DNA of 64,000 nucleotides from Acinetobacter chengduensis (lineage in GTDB: Bacteria; Pseudomonadota; Gammaproteobacteria; Pseudomonadales; Moraxellaceae), in contig NZ_RCHC01000003.1 in the NCBI RefSeq assembly GCF_003664645.1, positions 124,001 through 188,000 on the forward strand. Direction: 5' to 3'. Of this stretch, positions 53,221-61,831 are shown in pieces. Under the pieces are notes generated by a model. That model was not told the origin of the DNA, ran no database searches, and saw only the letters and a list, made by a program, of their open reading frames with translations. Made by a program: the position numbers and the translations under genes. How positions within the stretch are numbered: the stretch's first letter is position 1; every line of letters begins with the position of its first letter.

Positions 53221-53604
53221 ATGTCTATTCATCCAGATCCGCATCTTAATCGTCTTAACGCTTTAGGTGAGCCTTTGGCCAGCTGTTGTTTTGATCCCAT
53301 TACCGGTTTTTTTCGTAACGGTTTCTGCCATACCGCAGTTTCGGATTTAGGCCAGCACACGATGTGTGCGCAAATGACCTCTGAATTTCTTAATTTTTCG
53401 CAAAAAGCGGGAAATGATCTTATCACCCCATTACCAGAAGTTGGTTTCCCTGGTTTACAACCAGGCGATTTTTGGTGCATCTGTGTGACGCGTTGGGTGG
53501 AAGCATACCAAGCCGGCATTGCCCCACCTGTCAAAATACAAGCATGTCATCAAGCTGTGCTGTCTTATGTACCGCTTGATGTACTTATGGAATATGCAGT
53601 GTAA
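53221..53604 (+). CDS. DUF2237 family protein
   Basis: A 127-residue protein matching DUF2237 by its Cys/His-rich blocks: NALGEPLASCCFDPITGFFRNGFCHTAVSD, LGQHTMCAQMTSEFLNFSQKAGNDLITP, PEVGFPGLQPGDFWCICVTRWVEAYQAGIAPPV. The function is not known; the conserved Cys and His suggest metal binding. Its stop overlaps the start of the Maf gene (TAATG at 53602-53606), so the two are translationally coupled. Confidence 0.88.
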   Translation: MSIHPDPHLNRLNALGEPLASCCFDPITGFFRNGFCHTAVSDLGQHTMCAQMTSEFLNFSQKAGNDLITPLPEVGFPGLQPGDFWCICVTRWVEAYQAGIAPPVKIQACHQAVLSYVPLDVLMEYAV

Positions 53605-54197
53605 TGAGTACTCCCGAAATCATTTTGGCCTCCTCTAGCCAAACCCGTAAAGATTTAATGGATCGTTTACGGATTGATTACCGTTCAATCGTACCTGATA
53701 TTGATGAATCGCCACGCGGTGAAAACCATGCAGACGATTTGGCAAAACGACTGGCTTTTGAAAAAGCCAAATGTATTAGTAGCCAATATCCAGATGCAAT
53801 TGTCATTGGTTCGGACCAAGTCGCTTGGCGTGAAGGCGCTCCAGATATTTTTATTGGCAAGCCACTGTGTACAGAAAAAGCTATTAAACAATTACAAGCC
53901 AACTCGGACAAAATTGTTTATTTCAGTACGGCGCTCAGCGTACAACATGCAAGTTCTGGCTTTGAACAAACACTGATTGAACATTATAAAGTCAAGTTTA
54001 GAAAACTTAGCCTGCCTGAAATTGAACGCTACGTAGAAGTTGAACAACCGCTTCATTGTGCTGGTAGCTTCAAGTGTGAAAGCTTAGGCATTAGTTTATT
54101 TGAAGAAATGATTGGCCATGATCAAACTACATTAATGGGCATGCCAATGATTAAACTCTGTCAGATTTTGCGTGAATTGAAAATTTTAGTGCCTTAA
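53604..54197 (+). CDS. Maf-family nucleotide pyrophosphatase (YceF-like)
   Basis: A 197-residue Maf protein: EIILASSSQTRKDLMDRL at the N-terminus (the S-S-S-x-x-R phosphate loop), PDIDESPR, LAKRLAFEKAK and the catalytic Asp region IVIGSDQVAW. The D-E-S-P and G-S-D-Q-V pattern fits the YceF type, which hydrolyses 7-methyl-GTP and similar modified nucleotides to keep them out of nucleic acids. Its ATG overlaps the DUF2237 stop. A terminator-like hairpin follows at about 54218. Confidence 0.9.
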   Translation: MSTPEIILASSSQTRKDLMDRLRIDYRSIVPDIDESPRGENHADDLAKRLAFEKAKCISSQYPDAIVIGSDQVAWREGAPDIFIGKPLCTEKAIKQLQANSDKIVYFSTALSVQHASSGFEQTLIEHYKVKFRKLSLPEIERYVEVEQPLHCAGSFKCESLGISLFEEMIGHDQTTLMGMPMIKLCQILRELKILVP

Positions 54198-54217
54198 TTT
54201 TTAAGTATTCATCCTTA

Positions 54218-54251
54218 AAAAGCAGCGCCTTATACAAGTGCGCTGTTTTTG
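54218..54251 (+). terminator. Terminator of the DUF2237-maf unit
   Basis: AAAAAGCAGCGC pairs with GCGCTGTTTTT around an 11-base loop, with T-rich 3' side. About 20 bases after the maf stop. Confidence 0.75.
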
Positions 54252-54329
54252 TATTTATTTTTGATTTATCGCACCGCGAAGCAAAGCTTAAAGGCGTAAC
54301 TACTTTGCCATCTCCATATAGAGCAAGTT

Positions 54330-54776
54330 ATGACTCAGCTTCACTATAAAATACAGGGCTTAGATTTCGAACAATATATATCCACAATCGAAGTTATGAG
54401 CTGATAGCCAAATACCACGATAAATCTGCTCATTTTAAAATGTTATTTTATACTGCATTCCCCTATAAATTGGGCCAGTATTAAAATAATAATGCTTTTA
54501 AAATTTCAGATATAATTAAGTAAAACAAATAACTAGAGCTTAAGTTTGTTAAAATAGAGTAGATGGAAAGCAATTCATCAAAATGCATCTTTACATTTTA
54601 GTACAGACAGAATTCAACAAAGTGAATGGTGGCCATTTTATCTTGATCAAAAATACTCTTTTAATTGGCAATCACATCATGAAGCATGGCCAATGATCTT
54701 ATCTGGCGAGTTATGTGATCGCATCATGTATTATGCTGACGAAACATATCAGCTCCTCCAAAAAATGATCTTTTAA
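54330..54776 (+). pseudogene. Degraded coding remnant (three frames)
   Basis: Three coherent peptide fragments lie in a row. From the ATG at 54330, 24 codons read MTQLHYKIQGLDFEQYISTI to a stop at 54402. A second frame, 54407-54484, reads as AKYHDKSAHFKMLFYTAFPYK. A third, 54558-54776, has 72 codons with strong protein character, including EWWPFYLDQKYSFNWQSHH, then AWPMILSGELCDRIMYYADE, but no usable start codon. They may be one decayed gene or two, interrupted by frameshifts or deletions. I do not recognise the family. Sequence character is the only evidence. Confidence 0.4.
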
Positions 54777-54857
54777 GTAAGTTGTAAATAATTCTTAACA
54801 TAAACCTTTTACTTGCACCCGTTAAAGACACAAGGGACAATATGGGAAATTTAATTG

Positions 54858-56039
54858 ATGGTTTTTCTTATGTCTCAACCTTTAGACGTGCTCGGCGGTA
54901 TTAGCGCTGAGCAATTCCTTGCCGAATATTGGCAAAAAAAACCGCTCCTCGTGCGTAATGCTATTCCAGAAATCGTCGATATCTTAGAACCTAACGATAT
55001 TATGGAATTAGCACTTGATGAAAACGTCAATGCACGTTTAATCAAACAGAAAGACAAAGACCCAAATCAATGGTCTGTGAAATCGTCACCTTTAATCAAA
55101 GCTGACTTCCAAAAAATGCCCAAGCTTTGGTCGGTGCTAATTCAAGCGGTAGATCATTACTCTTTTGATTTAGCCGCTTTATGGAAAAAATTTCCGTTTA
55201 TTCCACAATGGCGCCGTGACGACATTATGGTATCATACGCACCTCAAGGTGGATCTGTCGGTCAGCATTTTGACTTCTATGATGTGTTTTTAGTACAAGG
55301 TTATGGACATCGCCGTTGGCAGTTAGGCCAAATGTGCAATGCAGATACTGAATTTGTTGCAGGCCAACCCTTACGCCTTTTACCTGAAATGGACATCAAT
55401 TTTGATGAAGTTTTAGCACCAGGTGATTTATTGTATGTCCCACCAGGTTTGGCACATTACGGTGTCGCTGAAGATGACTGTTTGACCTATTCATTTGGCT
55501 TCCGCATGCCAAATGTAACAGACATGATGGATCGCGTGAGCGATAAATTTTCCGAAAATAGCACTTTAAAAAATCCGTTGCTTGATATTATTCGTGATCA
55601 ACAGAGTGCGATTGGTCAGGTTACTGGAAATGAGCTTGAATATTTAAAAACCAAGCTGTTTGAACATTTACAGAATTCAAATATTCTCGAAGATGCCATC
55701 ATGAGCTTAATGTCTGAACCAAAGTATTTAGACAATATTCCTGAAGCAGAAGAAATTGGTACAGGTGATCTAGAAGCAGTATTGGAGCAAGGTTATCAAT
55801 TGCTCATGGAGCCAGCTTCACGTTTGCTATATACAGAGCAAGATGGTCAATTGCTATTTTGGGCCAATGGCGAAGCAGTGTGCATCTCAGAAGCATCTGC
55901 GAGCTACTTAAAGCGTCTTGCAGATGGCGAACTGATCATACTAGATGAAAACCTAGCGGATAACGACATTTTGGAAGACATCGCGCATTTACTCAATGAA
56001 TCGATTATTATGCTTGCACCAACAGACGATGCTGAATAA
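54858..56039 (+). CDS. JmjC-type 2-oxoglutarate oxygenase (YcfD/RoxA-like)
   Basis: I place the start at 54858 (with GGGAAA 9 bases upstream) or 54870 (MSQPLDVLGGISAEQF, the usual family beginning); the two differ by four residues. About 393 residues. The JmjC iron site is HFDFYDVFLVQGYGHRRWQLGQM (His and Asp of H-x-D) with a distal His in GLAHYGVAEDD. This is the fold of YcfD/RoxA, which hydroxylates an arginine of ribosomal protein L16. A C-terminal winged-helix-type domain fills about 280-393. It is preceded by a degraded region, so it probably has its own promoter. Confidence 0.85.
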   Translation: MVFLMSQPLDVLGGISAEQFLAEYWQKKPLLVRNAIPEIVDILEPNDIMELALDENVNARLIKQKDKDPNQWSVKSSPLIKADFQKMPKLWSVLIQAVDHYSFDLAALWKKFPFIPQWRRDDIMVSYAPQGGSVGQHFDFYDVFLVQGYGHRRWQLGQMCNADTEFVAGQPLRLLPEMDINFDEVLAPGDLLYVPPGLAHYGVAEDDCLTYSFGFRMPNVTDMMDRVSDKFSENSTLKNPLLDIIRDQQSAIGQVTGNELEYLKTKLFEHLQNSNILEDAIMSLMSEPKYLDNIPEAEEIGTGDLEAVLEQGYQLLMEPASRLLYTEQDGQLLFWANGEAVCISEASASYLKRLADGELIILDENLADNDILEDIAHLLNESIIMLAPTDDAE

Positions 56040-56093
56040 ACCACTGAATTTATAGCACCGCCTTTTGTCAATCTTATAATAAGTCAAACATCA

Positions 56094-56126
56094 GAACCCA
56101 ATGAGGATGCATTCTTCATTGGGTTC
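56094..56126. repeat. Inverted repeat between convergent genes
   Basis: GAACCCAATGA (56094-56104) and TCATTGGGTTC (56116-56126) form a hairpin between the stop of the oxygenase gene and the stop of the kinase gene. No U-run follows, so its use as a terminator is uncertain. Confidence 0.6.
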
Positions 56127-56179
56127 TATCTCAAAGCCAAGACTGGCAAAAAACCTTTCACTTATCCATCAATATCACT

Positions 56180-58084
56180 TCACAGCTCTACTTCATTCTC
56201 ATGTAAAGGCGCACGTATTAACACTTGTATACGTGTACAACCAAATTCTGAATAGATGTTAAACGTTGCTTGCATGCGCTCAGCCCGCGTTTTCATACTT
56301 CGCATACCTATACTCATACCATTTTGATTTACACAATCCACATCAAAACCAACACCATCATCCTGAATAATCAATTCGAGTTGCTGCGCTTCAGTAAAGT
56401 TTAAAGACACTGAAACGCTTTGTGCTTGACTGTGCTTCACCACATTAACCAAGCTTTCTTCTAAAATTCGAATCAGTGTTAAACATTGAAATGCTGTAGG
56501 GACAAAACCCCAAGCTGGCGCAACTTGCCACGCTGCACGAATGTTTAATTCATCGAGTAATAAATTAAAACGATAGCGTACAGGTGCGAGCCATAAAATG
56601 GGAGAATCTGGTACTCGACTGCCTTCTGCCGACCCTGTATCAATAATTTGACGCAAATCATCCCTTAAAAGTTTGAGCATAGACAGAAACTGTTGATTGG
56701 GAATTTGATGTTCACACTGGCTCACAATAATCATTGAACGCACCAGTGATGCACCTAATCCATCGTGTAAATCATGTGATAAGGCCATACGTTCATGCAA
56801 ACGTGCATTACTCAGTTCGAGCTGATGTTGCTCGTTTAAACTTTTACTGAGGTTGTCACTTACTTCGTCAACTTTGGTTTCTAAATAATTATTAAATTCT
56901 TCGACTTTTTTAATATTTCGATTAAGCCTCACCCCCAAGATCACCACAATAAATACGGTGACAATTGGCGATGTATATGGCGTAAGTGAAGTCACTTCAT
57001 AAGGTAGGCGCACTAAAAACATAATCAAGTCGAATAAACCGAGCAACAAGACCAATGTCATACAGCATGCTAAAAATATAAAGTCGCCACGTTTATCTTG
57101 AAAAGCCACAACACATAAATAAACATAGGCACAAAGAAACAATAGCATATAAAAAAGCAATACCACAGCAATCACTGAATTGAATGTGCTTAGCCCCGTA
57201 AACATCAAAGCAGAAATGCAAATGACCGTAATATACAAGATCACTTTTTCAAGTTTGGGATTTTTTTTCTCTATAAAACGAATTAGATAGGTACTAAAGG
57301 TCAATAAATACAGCACCAAACAAATCATGTTGAATTTCATCAAGACCAAAGTATTTGGAAATGGTGAAGTTTCTGAAAGGAGAAGATTGGTGATGAATAA
57401 CACCCAAAACAAAGAGCTTAAAGCAAACCAACCAAAACTGGTTTCTTGACGGCGAAATAGCCAAATAATGAAGCAAATAATGCCTAGAGTGCTCGATAAA
57501 ATCGTATTGATTTGAAAAAGCGTTCGATAATCCCATGTTTTTTCTCGGATCATCACGCCATTATCTACAACATTATTAAAATCAATACGACCAATCCCCG
57601 CACTCATGTCCGCATAACCGGTGACATAAATCATGATCTCATTCTCGTGTGTATGTAAGCCCGAGATGGGTAAAACCCAAGATCGTGGAATATTCCAACT
57701 TTTAGATAAAGGTTCAACGAGATTTTGATCACGCCATAGCATATCGCCATTTAAGTATACGGCGCCGGCAACATTAATATAATCAAGTGAAAATGCGATC
57801 GGCTCTGTTAATTTCGTATTCTTTTGGCATTCCCAGTGCCATTTAACGCGATACCACACCCCACCAATATAGTCTTTCCAAATGCCCTCACGTGACCATT
57901 GGTCAGGCAGTTTGGTCACCTTCTCCCAACCTTGGGTCGGAATGTCATCTAAAGAGGATGTTTGTACTTTTTGAATGTCATTTAATATGACTTTACATTG
58001 TTGATTAATTAAAAAACTTTCACTAGCAAAGCTAAAACTACAAATAAACCATAACAGTAAGCAGGTAAATTTTAGCTTACCCAT
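56180..58084 (-). CDS. Sensor histidine kinase (7TM type, HisKA_3/NarX-like)
   Basis: A 634-residue kinase. A signal-like start (residues 1-20) precedes a periplasmic jelly-roll domain (about 45-185: GGVWYRVKWHWECQKN and VAGAVYLNGDMLWRDQ). Six to seven membrane helices span about 190-390. A coiled-coil linker follows, then the phosphoacceptor HDLHDGLGASL with His437. The ATPase domain has EESLVNVVKHSQAQSVSV (N-box) and QDDGVGFDVD (G1 box). This is the LuxR-coupled HisKA_3 class. The response regulator gene ends one base upstream. The sensed ligand is unknown. Confidence 0.9.
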   Translation of the reverse strand: MGKLKFTCLLLWFICSFSFASESFLINQQCKVILNDIQKVQTSSLDDIPTQGWEKVTKLPDQWSREGIWKDYIGGVWYRVKWHWECQKNTKLTEPIAFSLDYINVAGAVYLNGDMLWRDQNLVEPLSKSWNIPRSWVLPISGLHTHENEIMIYVTGYADMSAGIGRIDFNNVVDNGVMIREKTWDYRTLFQINTILSSTLGIICFIIWLFRRQETSFGWFALSSLFWVLFITNLLLSETSPFPNTLVLMKFNMICLVLYLLTFSTYLIRFIEKKNPKLEKVILYITVICISALMFTGLSTFNSVIAVVLLFYMLLFLCAYVYLCVVAFQDKRGDFIFLACCMTLVLLLGLFDLIMFLVRLPYEVTSLTPYTSPIVTVFIVVILGVRLNRNIKKVEEFNNYLETKVDEVSDNLSKSLNEQHQLELSNARLHERMALSHDLHDGLGASLVRSMIIVSQCEHQIPNQQFLSMLKLLRDDLRQIIDTGSAEGSRVPDSPILWLAPVRYRFNLLLDELNIRAAWQVAPAWGFVPTAFQCLTLIRILEESLVNVVKHSQAQSVSVSLNFTEAQQLELIIQDDGVGFDVDCVNQNGMSIGMRSMKTRAERMQATFNIYSEFGCTRIQVLIRAPLHENEVEL

Positions 58085-58085
58085 C

Positions 58086-58781
58086 TTATAAAATCCCTAA
58101 GGAGCGGGCGGCGCTTACCGCTTTCGTTCGTTTTGTGACGGAAAGTTTACGGTAAATATGCTTAATATGACTTTCTACGGTATAGCGTGAGACACACAAT
58201 TGCTCTGCAATTTCTCGATTACTCAGCCCTTGTGCAACTAAATTAAGAATCTCTGTTTCACGTACAGTCAGCAGTACTTGCTCAGCATCTAGCTCTCGGG
58301 CCTTCTCTGGCTCAGATTGCCCTTGTGATTGTTCATCTACTGCAATTTGCTTTAAAATTTCACGTGCAATAAATGGGTCAATTGGAGCGCCACCACGTAA
58401 AATACTACGGATCGAGAGTAGCACTTCCGCATCGTCACGCTCTTTAAGCACATAACCCGTTGCACCTGCTTTAATCGCACCAAACAAACTTTCTTGTGTG
58501 CTCCATGCAGAAATCACCAAAATCATGGCATTGCTTTCTAAAGCACGAAGCTTTTCGATAATTTGCATACCATTGCCGTCAGGTAAGCCTAAATCAACCA
58601 AAGCCAATGAAATCGGCTGATCTGTAATAATCTGAAAAGCTTCCTTCACGTTTTTAGCAAAGAGCAAATCAGCTGATTTATAACCCAGCTCCGTTAAAAT
58701 TTGACGAAGCCGAAACTGAATAATCTCTTCGTCTTCAACCACCAAAACAGGAACGGGTAATATCACATCAGAAACAGCCAT
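58086..58781 (-). CDS. LuxR-type response regulator
   Basis: A 231-residue NarL/FixJ-type regulator. Receiver residues Asp17, Glu18, phosphoacceptor Asp63 (LVDLGLPDGNG), Ser91 and Lys113 are present. The C-terminal LuxR HTH has LTVRETEILNLVAQGLSNREIAEQLCVSRYTVESHIKHIYRKL (about 170-212). Its stop is directly followed (one base) by the kinase ATG, so the regulator is first in a two-gene operon and the pair is translationally linked. Phosphorylation should come from the HisKA_3 kinase. Targets are unknown. Confidence 0.95.
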   Translation of the reverse strand: MAVSDVILPVPVLVVEDEEIIQFRLRQILTELGYKSADLLFAKNVKEAFQIITDQPISLALVDLGLPDGNGMQIIEKLRALESNAMILVISAWSTQESLFGAIKAGATGYVLKERDDAEVLLSIRSILRGGAPIDPFIAREILKQIAVDEQSQGQSEPEKARELDAEQVLLTVRETEILNLVAQGLSNREIAEQLCVSRYTVESHIKHIYRKLSVTKRTKAVSAARSLGIL

Positions 58782-58990
58782 TTATCTACCACCCCCAAAT
58801 ATCGCTAACCTAATCCATTTATTTCTAAAAGAATATCCCTAGAAATAAGTAATTTAACTACTTTTTAGAAGGCAATATTGCAAATGTTGTTTTTCTACTC
58901 AACTTGAGTGGTATTTGACATCAAGCTCATGATGAATATTACATACCGCCCTAAATGTGTAGTCTGAATTATTCTACACTTGTATTATAT

Positions 58991-59767
58991 TTATGCACCA
59001 TACTGTGCTCGCAAATACTTCACAATCTTAGCGGATTCAAATAGTTTCACACCTGTATTAGGATCTACCAAATATGGCACTTGAATATTCTGCCCCATTA
59101 ACTTAAGCACTTGCTCACGTTTACCACCTTCGAGTGGTACATATTGACCCGGCTTTAAGCGTAAAATAGCCATGCCTTGGTCTTGCCAGCGCTCTTTGGA
59201 TACATTGTGGAACTTAAAAGCCAACTCTAGCTCAGTCAGTTCTGCACGCACAATACGCGTAAATGGGCTGGCTTCAAATCCCCACAATTCTAGCAAAGCT
59301 TTAGGAGCTTCACGTTTTAAAATCTTTTTATTCACCCACACACCACGTGCACCATTCACTATAGTCCCGGCTAAAGCCAAAACGGGTATTTTAGGATAAT
59401 GCGCATATTGCTTTGGAGTTTGGCCTGTTTTGCCATAATGTTTAAAGAGATGATGAATTATCTCCTGTGACTCGTACAACTGTGTGCCTGTATTTTCATC
59501 GACTAAAAATGGAAATTGGCGACGCCCACCCAAGGCTTTCATTTCGGTTCTGTAGCGTTCACCACCTTTGGGACAAGGATAAACTTCATAGTCTAAATTC
59601 AGTGTCGTCATGACCTCGCGTACACGGCGACAAAATGGAGAACCTTCAAATTCATAAAGCTTTAATGGCTTTGTAGGTTGCTTCGGATATGCTGTGCCAT
59701 TGGTGCCACGCCCACCTTCTAACACAGCAGATGCCACTGCCTGAATCACTTTAATTTGATGGAGCAT
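58991..59767 (-). CDS. Protein with two GST-N/thioredoxin-like domains
   Basis: A 258-residue protein made of two copies of a glutathione-transferase N-terminal thioredoxin fold. The first (about 35-125) has LKLYEFEGSPFCRRVREVMTTL, then RRQFPFLVDENTGTQLYESQEIIHHLF. The second (about 165-255) has LELWGFEASPFTRIVRAELTEL and VPYLVDPNTGVKLFESAKIVKYLRAQYG. Each keeps the S-P-F-C/T, cis-Pro (FPF or VPY) and E-S glutathione-side motifs. The usual helical GST C-domain is missing between and after. Glutathione binding is likely; the reaction is unknown. The second copy has Thr for the active Cys. Confidence 0.8.
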   Translation of the reverse strand: MLHQIKVIQAVASAVLEGGRGTNGTAYPKQPTKPLKLYEFEGSPFCRRVREVMTTLNLDYEVYPCPKGGERYRTEMKALGGRRQFPFLVDENTGTQLYESQEIIHHLFKHYGKTGQTPKQYAHYPKIPVLALAGTIVNGARGVWVNKKILKREAPKALLELWGFEASPFTRIVRAELTELELAFKFHNVSKERWQDQGMAILRLKPGQYVPLEGGKREQVLKLMGQNIQVPYLVDPNTGVKLFESAKIVKYLRAQYGA

Positions 59768-59971
59768 GGTTTTTATCCTTTTTGGTTTGATCTATTGATA
59801 TTTTTATGGCTTGTTAGTTTTATCAGGTCATCCTCTCTCAGAAAATGCCTATATGGCTCACATTACAGCGCTTCTTGAACACTGCAATGCAATTGATGCT
59901 GGTATTTAAAGTCCAAATTTAATTCATTAGACGACTCAGTACTAAAGTAAATTTATAAGCGCACGAATAAG

Positions 59972-60499
59972 TTAAAGTTCGACCAAAGCTTCTTCTGCAA
60001 TCACAATACCGTTATTGTCTGCATAAATAAATTGACCTGACTGAATCACTACACCACCAAAGCTGAGTGCAACATCTGTTTCACCCAAGCCTTTACGGTT
60101 ACTTTTTTGTGGAATAGACGCTAAGGCATGTACGCCTAAATCTAAATCAGCAATTGCATCTACATCACGAACACATCCATAAATAATCACACCGTTCCAG
60201 TGATTTTCTACTGCAGATTCCGCAATCATATCGCCCATCAGTGCACAGCGCATAGAAGCACCGCCATCAACAACTAATACCTTACCTTGACCATCAGTCG
60301 CCAATAGCTCTTTAACACGTGAGTTATCTTCAAAACATTTGACCGTTACCACTTGGCCACCAAAGCTCTTTCGCCCACCATAGCTCTTAAAAAATTTACC
60401 GTCTAATGATGGGCTCATCACAGATATGTTTTTTTCTGGATTGTCATCAAGTAAGTCACACGTCACAAATGGCACTGTAGACACAATATTTCCCCTCAT
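59972..60499 (-). CDS. rraA: RraA-family protein
   Basis: A 175-residue protein with the RraA fold: FVTCDLLDDNPEKNISVMSP at the start, FKSYGGRKSFGGQVVTVKC, KVLVVDGGASMRCALMGDMIAESAVENHWNGVIIYGCVRD (about 80-120) and FADNNGIVIA-like YADNNGIVIA at the end. Members inhibit RNase E or act as hydroxymethylglutarate-type aldolases or oxaloacetate decarboxylases; the G-D-x(20)-R-D residues (here GDMIAE and GCVRD) for aldolase activity are present. Its start overlaps the preceding gene's stop by four bases. Confidence 0.9.
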   Translation of the reverse strand: MRGNIVSTVPFVTCDLLDDNPEKNISVMSPSLDGKFFKSYGGRKSFGGQVVTVKCFEDNSRVKELLATDGQGKVLVVDGGASMRCALMGDMIAESAVENHWNGVIIYGCVRDVDAIADLDLGVHALASIPQKSNRKGLGETDVALSFGGVVIQSGQFIYADNNGIVIAEEALVEL

Positions 60500-61161
60500 T
60501 TAGTTTTTTGTATGCGTAAATTATCATAAATTTGAAATTTTTCGGTTTGCCCATGCGCTACCTCGACCATAGTATGAGCCACTTGACCGGCTGTCACTGG
60601 CTTATATTTAAAAGTATCGGGTACAAAATGCGAAAGACGCCCATACAGCTTTTGTACAGCATCTTCTAAGGTTCGTGAACCCTCTCGTTCCCCCAAGAGC
60701 AATGAAGGTTGTATAATTGAAGTTCTACATAAATCTAAGCTTTTTACATAATATTCAAGTTCACCTTTGACCCGATTATAAAAAAACGGCGATTGGCTAT
60801 TTGCCCCCAATGCACTAAGCAAAATAAAATGCGTAGGTGAATATTCTAGTAATTCCGCAAAATGTGCATTGATACTAAAATCAGTTTGATAAAACTTTTC
60901 CTTGCTCCCTGCTTGTTTCATAGTCGTGCCCAAACAGCTAAACGCATGTGTATAGTTCATCACATCTTGTTTATTGAGCTTAGTAAAATCATCGAGCTCT
61001 AATTGTTGTACTTTGGCTGTTTGATTAAGCTGCGTATCTCGTTTACGTACCACAGCAGTAATATTGCTACAGTCATCTAGCACACTTAGCGCCTGAACCA
61101 GTCTGCGACCGACCAAACCGGTTGCACCAATCACGATTGCATTTTCTATAGATTTACTCAT
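60496..61161 (-). CDS. NAD(P)-binding Rossmann protein (HTATIP2/YwnB-like)
   Basis: A 221-residue atypical short-chain dehydrogenase-like protein. The dinucleotide-binding start is ENAIVIGATGLVGRRLVQAL (G-A-T-G-L-V-G-R), with ITAVVRKRD as the second strand. THAFSCLGTTMKQAGSKEKF and the late Y-x-x-x-K-like block FFYNRVKGELEYYVKSL fit the HTATIP2/oxidoreductase-like group. It may act on a quinone or carbonyl; not defined. It is translationally coupled to rraA by a 4-base overlap. The plus-strand gap to rpsT is 215 bases. Confidence 0.85.
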   Translation of the reverse strand: MSKSIENAIVIGATGLVGRRLVQALSVLDDCSNITAVVRKRDTQLNQTAKVQQLELDDFTKLNKQDVMNYTHAFSCLGTTMKQAGSKEKFYQTDFSINAHFAELLEYSPTHFILLSALGANSQSPFFYNRVKGELEYYVKSLDLCRTSIIQPSLLLGEREGSRTLEDAVQKLYGRLSHFVPDTFKYKPVTAGQVAHTMVEVAHGQTEKFQIYDNLRIQKTK

Positions 61162-61250
61162 TTTTTATACAATATCCTTTCAACATGACTAATCTACGCT
61201 TTTCTTAAGACATTTTCTTCATCTAAAATGTTGTCAAAGCATGTCAAGAC

Positions 61251-61279
61251 TTGACTTAAGCACTTAGTTTAATCACAAT
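61251..61279 (+). promoter_or_regulatory. Predicted promoter of rpsT
   Basis: TTGACT (61251-61256) and CACAAT (61274-61279) are 17 bases apart, giving a fair sigma-70 promoter about 100 bases before the rpsT start. Weak -10 match; prediction only. Confidence 0.4.
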
Positions 61280-61376
61280 ATGGCACTTGTTTACGGGCTG
61301 GTGATAGTTCTTCTGATGTTGGTTTTCAGATGTAATTTCAGCCCGCCCAGACCAACCTAATTCAAGGAGTGCACGA

Positions 61377-61643
61377 GTGGCAAACTCTGCTCAAGCAAAA
61401 AAACGTGCTCGTCAAAACGTTAAAGCACGCAAACACAACGCTAGCTTACGTTCTATGGTACGTACTTATCTTAAACGTACAGTTGCTGCTATCGCTGCAG
61501 GTGACTACGCTACTGCTTCAGAAGCGTACAAAACTGCGGTTCCAGTAATCGACCGTATGGCTGATAAAGGCATCATCCATAAAAACAAAGCTGCTCGTCA
61601 TAAGAGCCGTTTGAATGCACAAGTTAAAGCTTTGGCTAACTAA
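61377..61643 (+). CDS. rpsT: 30S ribosomal protein S20
   Basis: The 88-residue product [22 protein letters not shown]... and [15 protein letters not shown], then [18 protein letters not shown], is S20. The start codon is GTG at 61377, with AAGGAG (61364-61369) placed correctly. E. coli rpsT uses UUG for autoregulated low-efficiency starting; a non-ATG start here is parallel. S20 is an early-assembly protein of the small subunit. A terminator follows at once. Confidence 0.97.
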   Translation: MANSAQAKKRARQNVKARKHNASLRSMVRTYLKRTVAAIAAGDYATASEAYKTAVPVIDRMADKGIIHKNKAARHKSRLNAQVKALAN

Positions 61644-61654
61644 TTTGTCGCAGT

Positions 61655-61685
61655 GAAAAAAGCCCTTTTAGGGCTTTTTTTGTTT
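61655..61685 (+). terminator. Terminator of rpsT
   Basis: AAAAAGCCC/GGGCTTTTT with TTTTA loop is followed by a long T-run. About 12 bases after the rpsT stop. Confidence 0.9.
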
Positions 61686-61831
61686 TTGTACTCTTTCAAA
61701 ATTACCCTATTTGATCAATATTTCAATAAAAATTATTTTATTTTAGCCATTCAAAATCCCATACTTTTATTATGGTATTAAAGTTCAATCTACTGTATGT
61801 TGATACAACCATTCTTTGGGGTACTCCTACA

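Larger units (their letters stand above)
54198..54857. other. 660-base gap with terminator and degraded coding remnants
   Basis: It starts with a terminator (54218-54251). After that come at least three stretches that read as protein but are broken by stops and frame changes (see pseudogene entry). The rest is AT-rich. No intact gene is visible between maf and the cupin oxygenase gene. Confidence 0.5.
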
